Positions 13,205-17,323 of a stretch of 17,323 bases of DNA are shown here, one piece after another (position 1 is the stretch's first letter; every line of letters begins with the position of its first letter). The notes under the pieces are model-generated. The model was not told the origin of the DNA. It saw only the letters and a program-made list of their open reading frames with translations, and searched no databases. Origin of the DNA: CAZTXD01 sp964617995 (GTDB lineage Bacteria > Actinomycetota > Acidimicrobiia > Spongiisociales > ZC4RG35); the NCBI GenBank assembly GCA_964617995.1, contig CAZTXD010000072.1, positions 1 through 17,323 on the forward strand. Direction: 5' to 3'. The position numbers and the translations under genes are program-made.

Positions 13205-13903
13205 TCAGCCCAAGAGGGATCCGCCGTCGATGCGGAGGTTGAGGGCGTTGATCGACGGGTTCTCCAACAGGAACGCCACCGCCTCGACCACGTCCTGGGT
13301 GGTCACCAGCCTCCCGGTCGGGGTCCGGGAGCGAACACCCTCCAGCAGCTCGGCCGGCTTGGCCTCCCAGTAGGGGCTATCGCCGACGATCGCCGGATGG
13401 ATGGCGTTGAAGCGCATGGGGGCCAGCTCGACCGCCAGCGTGTTGATGAGGGTGGTGATACCGCCGTTGACGGTGGTCACCATGGTCGACCCCGGATAGG
13501 GGCGATCCTTGGCGAGACCGCCGAAGAAGACGACCGAGGCGTCCTCCGTGAAGCGGTCGAGGAGGGTGTGGACCACCTCGGGATAGCCGACGAGCTTGAG
13601 TGTGGCCAGCCCGATCGCTCCGGCGACGTCGAAGTCACGGATCTTGTTCTCGTCGCGCTCGATCGCCGCCACCACCAGATGCTCGACCTGACCCACCTCG
13701 GAGAGACCGGCGGCGATGCCGGCCGGCTCGAACAGATCCAGGGCCATCCCGGTGGTGTCGCCGCCTAGCTCCGCCGCCGTCTCGCCGGCTCTCTCCAAGG
13801 AGCGGCTGGTCACCACCACCGTCCGCCCTCTGGAGGCGTAGTGGCGGGCGACCTCCTTGCCCAGTCCCGATGACCCTCCAACGACTACCACGCTTCCCGC
13901 CAT
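13205..13903 (-). CDS. Atypical short-chain dehydrogenase/reductase lacking the Ser-Tyr-Lys active site
   Basis: The protein has 232 residues and a Rossmann fold with an intact classical cofactor loop GGSSGLGKE (9-17) and the C-terminal INALNLRIDGGSLLG ending typical of SDRs. The active site is not classical: at the YxxxK position the sequence reads V142...N146 (STMVTTVNGGI), and the Ser segment reads VVFFGGLA (124-131). Nucleotide binding is likely but standard hydride transfer by Tyr/Lys is not. A group of such inactive-site SDRs exists (Lin1944-like), with unknown function. The start is ATG 13903, with AAGGAGG 6 nt upstream (13910-13916). It follows the LacI gene by 68 bp on the same strand, and that gap contains operator A4, so it can be transcribed separately and repressed by the type A regulator. 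Confidence 0.85.
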   Translation of the reverse strand: MAGSVVVVGGSSGLGKEVARHYASRGRTVVVTSRSLERAGETAAELGGDTTGMALDLFEPAGIAAGLSEVGQVEHLVVAAIERDENKIRDFDVAGAIGLATLKLVGYPEVVHTLLDRFTEDASVVFFGGLAKDRPYPGSTMVTTVNGGITTLINTLAVELAPMRFNAIHPAIVGDSPYWEAKPAELLEGVRSRTPTGRLVTTQDVVEAVAFLLENPSINALNLRIDGGSLLG

Positions 13904-13929
13904 TGCCGTCCTCCTTGCTCGACGGTGCA

Positions 13930-13943
13930 TTCAAACGTTTGCA
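13930..13943. promoter_or_regulatory. Type A LacI-family operator (site A4)
   Basis: TTCAAACGTTTGCA is the best match to the type A consensus, with a symmetric CAAACGTTTG core. It lies 26 bp upstream of the SDR start. A TANNNT-type TAGGGT (13955-13950, minus strand) just upstream could be the -10 of a weak SDR promoter, which would place the operator at the transcription start. Confidence 0.76.
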
Positions 13944-13971
13944 AGTTCGACCCTAGCAAGAGGCCCTGCGC

Positions 13972-14982
13972 TCAGGTGAGCCGGCGCGTGGATGCCCGGA
14001 CCACCAGAGCCGGCTCCAGGCACACGTCGGCCGGCTCCTGGCCGCGGAGCACCGAGAGGACGAGCTCGCCCGCCGCCCGCCCGATCTCCTTGCTGGGGTA
14101 GCGCACGGTGGTGAGCGGAGGTGCCACCAGCTCCATGGCCGGCAGGTCGTTGTATCCGATCAACGACACGTCCTCCGGGACGCGCAGGCTGGCCTCGTTC
14201 AGCGCCGCCAGCGCTCCCAGGGCCATCAGGTCGTTGTGGGCGAAGACCGCCGTGGGCAGCGGGGAAACGGCGGCCAGCAGCATCTCCATGAGGCGTCGTC
14301 CCTCCTCGAAGATCGGTCGGCGGCCGGTGTCCTCCACCACCACTTCCGCCAGTCCCAGTCTGCCCGAGGCGTCCGTGAAGCCCACCGCCCTCCGCGAGAA
14401 GTTGGCGACGTCCAGTGGCCCCCGAAGCTGGGCGACCGAGCGATGCCCGAGGGACGCCAGATGCTCGGCCGCCATCCTCGCTCCCCCCTCGTCGTCGTGG
14501 ATCACCTGTGGGAGAGCGGAGCCGGGGAGAGGCCGGGCGGCCACCACCACCGGGACCGTCATGGCTGCCGCCTCCAGTATCTCGCGGTCCCCCAACCGGG
14601 CGGCCGCCGTCACGATCGCGTCCACCCGGCGACTGATGATGTGGTCGAGGATCCGAGTGAAGCGCTCGTGCTCGTCCTGTGTCTCGGCGATGACGGGCAT
14701 CATCGAGGCGGTCTCGAGAGCTGCGGCGAGTTGGTGGATTATGGGGGTGATGAAGGCGTTTCCCAGGTCCGCCACGATCACACCGATCGTGGCCGTGCGG
14801 CCGCTCTGGAGGCCGCGGGCGACCATGTCGGGGCGGTAGCCGAGACGCCGGGCCGCCTCCTCGACCGCCCGGCGAGTGTCGGGCTTGACCAGCCCGGCCC
14901 GGGTGGGATTCAGGGCTCGCGACACGGTCGAGGGATGCACGCCGACCTCCCGCGCTATGTCATCGAGGGTCGTCCCTGCCAC
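13972..14982 (-). CDS. LacI-family transcriptional regulator (LacI-1)
   Basis: The protein has 336 residues, the normal LacI/GalR length. An N-terminal helix-turn-helix (about 5-25, TLDDIAREVGVHPSTVSRAL) and a hinge helix ending ARGL (the leucine that wedges into the central CG of LacI sites) precede a type I periplasmic-binding-like effector domain (about 65-330) with AHNDLMALG and GYNDLP. Specificity positions in the recognition helix are Pro-Ser (VHPSTVS). The start is GTG 14982; GGAAGGA lies 9 nt upstream. It is between the second HIBADH and the SDR, all on the minus strand. It most likely binds type A or type B palindromes seen in this window; location next to A4 favours type A. The effector is probably the imported substrate or an intermediate. 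Confidence 0.93.
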   Translation of the reverse strand: MAGTTLDDIAREVGVHPSTVSRALNPTRAGLVKPDTRRAVEEAARRLGYRPDMVARGLQSGRTATIGVIVADLGNAFITPIIHQLAAALETASMMPVIAETQDEHERFTRILDHIISRRVDAIVTAAARLGDREILEAAAMTVPVVVAARPLPGSALPQVIHDDEGGARMAAEHLASLGHRSVAQLRGPLDVANFSRRAVGFTDASGRLGLAEVVVEDTGRRPIFEEGRRLMEMLLAAVSPLPTAVFAHNDLMALGALAALNEASLRVPEDVSLIGYNDLPAMELVAPPLTTVRYPSKEIGRAAGELVLSVLRGQEPADVCLEPALVVRASTRRLT

Positions 14983-15072
14983 GACCGGTCATCCTTCCAA
15001 CTAGTCCAGCCCCCGTTGCGGTGCCGGATTGTGGCACAGCGTCACGAGTCCCGTGGGGATCTGACGGGTGCG
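14983..15072. other. Spacer between HIBADH-2 and LacI-1
   Basis: These 90 bp hold the LacI-1 ribosome binding site, a small CTGACG-GGTG-CGTCAG inverted repeat (15061-15076) that covers the HIBADH-2 stop, and a GTGCC/GGCAC inverted repeat around 15025-15041. Neither inverted repeat resembles the type A or B operators. Read-through from HIBADH-2 into LacI-1 is likely. Confidence 0.4.
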
Positions 15073-16008
15073 TCAGCTCAGACCGTCGCCCACATCCCGG
15101 TTCTCGGGCTGGAGAGTCCTGCCGGCTCCCTCGGCCAGCTTCGTGAGCAGAGCGGCGAAGTCCTCGTCCCCGTACCCGAGCCCGATACCGTCGACGACGA
15201 TCTGATGGACGAGAGCGGCTGTGGGCAGGGGCACGTCCAGCTCACGACCCGTCGCCAGCCCGAGCTCGAAGTCCTTGCGCAGGAGATGCCACGTGAACGT
15301 CGGTGTGTAGTCGAGATTCACGAACGCCGGTGTCTTGTACCTGGTGAACGTCGAGCCCATCACGCTGTCGTTGAGGAACTCGAGGAAGTCTGCCCGGCTG
15401 ACCCCGGCGGCTTCCGCCAGCACCGTGATCTCGGCCATCGACTGGGTGACCACCCCCAGCAGCAGGTTGTGGCAGATCTTCACCAAACGGGCTTCGTCGG
15501 CCTCCCCGACATATGTGACCTTGCGCCCGAAGCACTCCAGGAAGGGGAGGGTGCGGTCGTATGCCCGACGTGGACCGGAGGCGACGGACGTCAACTTGCC
15601 CGCATCGACCACGTTGGGATTCCCCGACACCGGAACCGCCAGGATGTCGGTTCCCACCTCGGCGGCCCGGGTGCGCAACTCCCGGGAGGTCGTCGGGTCG
15701 ATGGTCGTCGAATCGACGATTACCCCCGGCCGGTTGTCTTCCATCGAGAGCACGCCCTCGTCCCCGATCGTCACGTCGAGAACGTCGGCGGGTCCTCCCA
15801 CCATCGTGAACACGATGTCACGCTCGGCGAGGTCGACGGGGGAATCGACGATCTTGGCCCCCATCTCCATCAGGGGCTCAGCCTTCGATCTCGTTCGGTT
15901 GTAGACCCACAGATCGGCCCCGGCAGCGAGCAACCGGGCGGCCAGGGCATAGCCCATCCTGCCCGTCCCGATCCAGCCGACCGTGTGCTCGAAGTTGTCG
16001 CTGCCCAT
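15073..16008 (-). CDS. NAD(P)-dependent beta-hydroxyacid dehydrogenase, 3-hydroxyisobutyrate dehydrogenase family (HIBADH-2)
   Basis: The protein has 311 residues. The Rossmann loop is GWIGTGRMGYALA (11-23), the second-strand end is YNRT (36-39, suggesting NADP(H)), the substrate loop is VPVSGNP (125-131), and the catalytic lysine is K177 with N181 (LVKICHNLL). All are intact. It is a paralogue of HIBADH-1, but the substrate loop differs (VPVSGNP against APVSGSV), so the two probably act on different hydroxyacids or semialdehydes. The start is ATG 16008, with GGAAGGAG ending 7 nt upstream. Longer frames reach into the leader without a ribosome binding site. It is first in a minus-strand unit with LacI-1 and the SDR, and its promoter region carries operator B3. 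Confidence 0.9.
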   Translation of the reverse strand: MGSDNFEHTVGWIGTGRMGYALAARLLAAGADLWVYNRTRSKAEPLMEMGAKIVDSPVDLAERDIVFTMVGGPADVLDVTIGDEGVLSMEDNRPGVIVDSTTIDPTTSRELRTRAAEVGTDILAVPVSGNPNVVDAGKLTSVASGPRRAYDRTLPFLECFGRKVTYVGEADEARLVKICHNLLLGVVTQSMAEITVLAEAAGVSRADFLEFLNDSVMGSTFTRYKTPAFVNLDYTPTFTWHLLRKDFELGLATGRELDVPLPTAALVHQIVVDGIGLGYGDEDFAALLTKLAEGAGRTLQPENRDVGDGLS

Positions 16009-16147
16009 CGGGCGTCTCCTTCCATGGTTGCGCCGCTGTCGTCGCGAGTCGGGACCGACCCGCCTGAGCTCGCCACGACGACGCCGCGTCGATCCCCGGT
16101 CGATCGGCAGCACGATGTCGCTGCTACCTGCGTCGCTGCCTTCTCCG

Positions 16148-16157
16148 CAATCGATTG
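16148..16157. promoter_or_regulatory. Type B LacI-family operator (site B3)
   Basis: CAATCGATTG, flanked by G and T as in B1. It lies just downstream of the predicted -10 of the HIBADH-2 promoter, over the start site, and 118 bp upstream of the divergent LacI-2 gene. This is the only recognised operator next to LacI-2, which makes LacI-2 the best candidate for the type B regulator. Confidence 0.72.
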
Positions 16158-16158
16158 T

Positions 16159-16188
16159 ATTCTCCCGGCCCGGTCACCCCGCTGTCAA
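16159..16188 (-). promoter_or_regulatory. Candidate promoter of the HIBADH-2 / LacI-1 unit
   Basis: On the minus strand a perfect -35 TTGACA (16188-16183) is followed after 18 nt by GAGAAT (16164-16159). A TACAAT overlapping operator B3 (16159-16154) is a better hexamer but would need a 23-nt spacer. Either choice places operator B3 at or next to the start site. Confidence 0.5.
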
Positions 16189-16275
16189 GTGGGGACGTGC
16201 CGGGTGGGGAGACGGCTCGTCTCCGGGCGGACGACGGCGGGAATCGGGAGCCGAGCCGGGTAAGTTGGGGGTGCT

Positions 16276-17310
16276 GTGGCCGACAGAACAACACTCAAGG
16301 ACGTCGCCCGCGAGGCAGGTGTGCACGTCTCCACTGCCTCCCGCGCCCTCAATCCGGTGACTGCCTCGGTAGTGAACCCCGCCACCGTGGAACGTATCAC
16401 CGCTGCCGCCCGTCGGCTCGGATACCGCCCGCATCCGCTGGCCCGGGGGCTGCGAACCAACCGGACGCTGTCGGTGGGGATGGTGATCCCCGACGTGGAG
16501 AACCCCCTCTTCGGCCCCATAATCGCCGGGTCCGAATCGGTGCTGGTGGAGGAGGGCTACTCGGTCCTGATCGGGAACGCCGACCGCGGCGACGAGCACG
16601 CCGAATCGGTGGTAGCGACGATGCTGGAGCGCCAGGTCGACGGCGTCATCCTGGCCACCGCCACACGATCCGATGCGGTCGTGGAGGACCTGCGCCGCCG
16701 CGGAGTGCCGACCGTGCTGGTCAACCGCCGCAGCGACGACCTATCCGTCCCGGCCATCATCGGTGACGACCACGCCGGGATCGGCCTCGCGGTCGAGCAT
16801 CTCGTCTCTATCGGCCATAGCGAGATAGGCCATATCGCCGGGCCCTCCTGGGTGTCGACCGGCCTCGACCGACGTACAGCCTTCCTGTCGTGGATGGAGA
16901 AGCTGGGATTGGATGCCGACCACGATCGGGTGGAGGAGGCGGAGTGGTACCGGACCGACCCCGGGTACCGGGCCGGTCTCGAGTTGCTGAGGCGACGACC
17001 CGACACGACCGCCATCGTCGCCGCCAACGACCTCATCGGCCTGGGGTGCTATCGGGCGATTCGCTCTCTCGACCTCGAGGTCGGCACCGATGTGTCCGTC
17101 ACCGGCTACAACGACATCCCCCTGCTGGATCTGATGCAGCCGGCCATGACGGCCGTGCGCGTCCCCTATCGGGAGATGGGGATCAAGGCCGCCGGGGCCC
17201 TGTTGAGCGCCATGAGCAACGACCACGAACCCGGCGATGACGCCGTCACCCGGCTGTCCCCCAGCCTGGTGGTGAGAGCCTCCACCTCCCCCCCACCCCC
17301 GACCCCATAG
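16276..17310 (+). CDS. LacI-family transcriptional regulator (LacI-2)
   Basis: The protein has 344 residues and a complete LacI layout: helix-turn-helix about 6-26 (TLKDVAREAGVHVSTASRAL), hinge helix ending ARGL, and an effector domain with VAANDLIGLG and GYNDIP. Recognition-helix specificity residues are Val-Ser (VHVSTAS), against Pro-Ser in LacI-1. The paralogues thus differ in exactly the region that reads the operator. The start is GTG 16276; there is no good ribosome binding site, and TAAGTT at 16261-16266 could be the -10 of a leaderless transcript. The gene is divergent from HIBADH-2, with operator B3 between them, so autoregulation and control of HIBADH-2 are likely. It ends 13 bp before the window edge. 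Confidence 0.93.
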   Translation: MADRTTLKDVAREAGVHVSTASRALNPVTASVVNPATVERITAAARRLGYRPHPLARGLRTNRTLSVGMVIPDVENPLFGPIIAGSESVLVEEGYSVLIGNADRGDEHAESVVATMLERQVDGVILATATRSDAVVEDLRRRGVPTVLVNRRSDDLSVPAIIGDDHAGIGLAVEHLVSIGHSEIGHIAGPSWVSTGLDRRTAFLSWMEKLGLDADHDRVEEAEWYRTDPGYRAGLELLRRRPDTTAIVAANDLIGLGCYRAIRSLDLEVGTDVSVTGYNDIPLLDLMQPAMTAVRVPYREMGIKAAGALLSAMSNDHEPGDDAVTRLSPSLVVRASTSPPPPTP

Positions 17311-17323
17311 CGACCCCCGTTTT

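Larger units (their letters stand above)
16009..16275. promoter_or_regulatory. Divergent control region between HIBADH-2 and LacI-2
   Basis: These 267 bp contain one type B operator (B3), a minus-strand promoter with a perfect TTGACA, and a leader of about 145 nt for HIBADH-2. In that leader a GGCAGCA/TGCTACC inverted repeat (16106-16112 and 16122-16128, one G-U pair) could form a stem. A TAAGTT just before LacI-2 is a possible -10 for a leaderless transcript. No gene is seen. Confidence 0.7.

Noticed and set aside
15061..15076. Rho-independent terminator after HIBADH-2
   Set aside because: The stem is only 6 bp, overlaps the stop codon and has no U tract.
14236..16263. Plus-strand open frame of 675 codons opposite LacI-1 and HIBADH-2
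   Set aside because: It is antisense to two well supported genes and shows low-complexity Arg/Gly/His composition without any motif.

Overview
The window is high-GC DNA with dense gene packing, frequent GTG starts, GGAGG-type ribosome binding sites, many 4-11 bp gene overlaps and long antisense open frames that are only GC-bias shadows. This fits an actinomycete (Actinomycetota), possibly an uncultured Acidimicrobiia-type lineage. The lineage is inferred from style only, because no phylogenetic marker gene is present. A run of exactly 100 N inside a repeat shows that the sequence comes from a scaffolded assembly.

Layout. Positions 1-1707 (minus) hold an M24 'pita-bread' hydrolase coupled by an 11-bp overlap to a thiamine-diphosphate E1 alpha subunit that runs off the left edge. 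Positions 1871-2761 (plus) hold a divergent 3-hydroxyisobutyrate-dehydrogenase-family gene. Positions 2758-4356 and 4481-5230 (minus) hold a YtcJ-type amidohydrolase and a membrane-anchored cupredoxin. Positions 5385-10218 (minus) hold a complete branched-chain-amino-acid-type ABC importer in the order binding lipoprotein, livH, livM, livG, livF. Positions 10481-12785 (plus), divergent from the importer, hold an ATZ/TRZ-like amidohydrolase and a bicupin. Positions 12811-13201 hold tandem repeats of about 130 bp with a G6/C6 hairpin, interrupted by the assembly gap. Positions 13205-16008 (minus) hold a second HIBADH-family dehydrogenase, a LacI-family regulator and an atypical short-chain dehydrogenase. 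Positions 16276-17310 (plus) hold a second LacI-family regulator.

The most informative signal is regulatory. Two related palindromes recur in front of these genes: type A (core CAAACGTTTG, four sites, two of them with one mismatch) and type B (core CAATCGATTG, three perfect sites). They differ by one base pair per half-site, and there are two LacI-family regulators in the window. Type A and type B sites occur together, 47-49 bp apart, in front of both the M24 operon and the transporter operon. The transporter, the M24/E1 operon, the first HIBADH, the ATZ/TRZ-like amidohydrolase with the bicupin, the second HIBADH and the SDR can therefore be read as one co-regulated catabolic regulon.

The inferred job is import of a small organic solute (amide-, amino-acid- or carboxylate-like) through the Liv-type transporter, C-N or related bond cleavage by the amidohydrolase, M24 and cupin enzymes, redox steps by the two beta-hydroxyacid dehydrogenases, and 2-oxoacid oxidation through the E1 complex. 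The substrate cannot be named from sequence. Several enzymes lack textbook catalytic residues (M24 metal ligand, SDR Tyr/Lys, amidohydrolase HxxE glutamate), which suggests unusual chemistry or reassigned roles.
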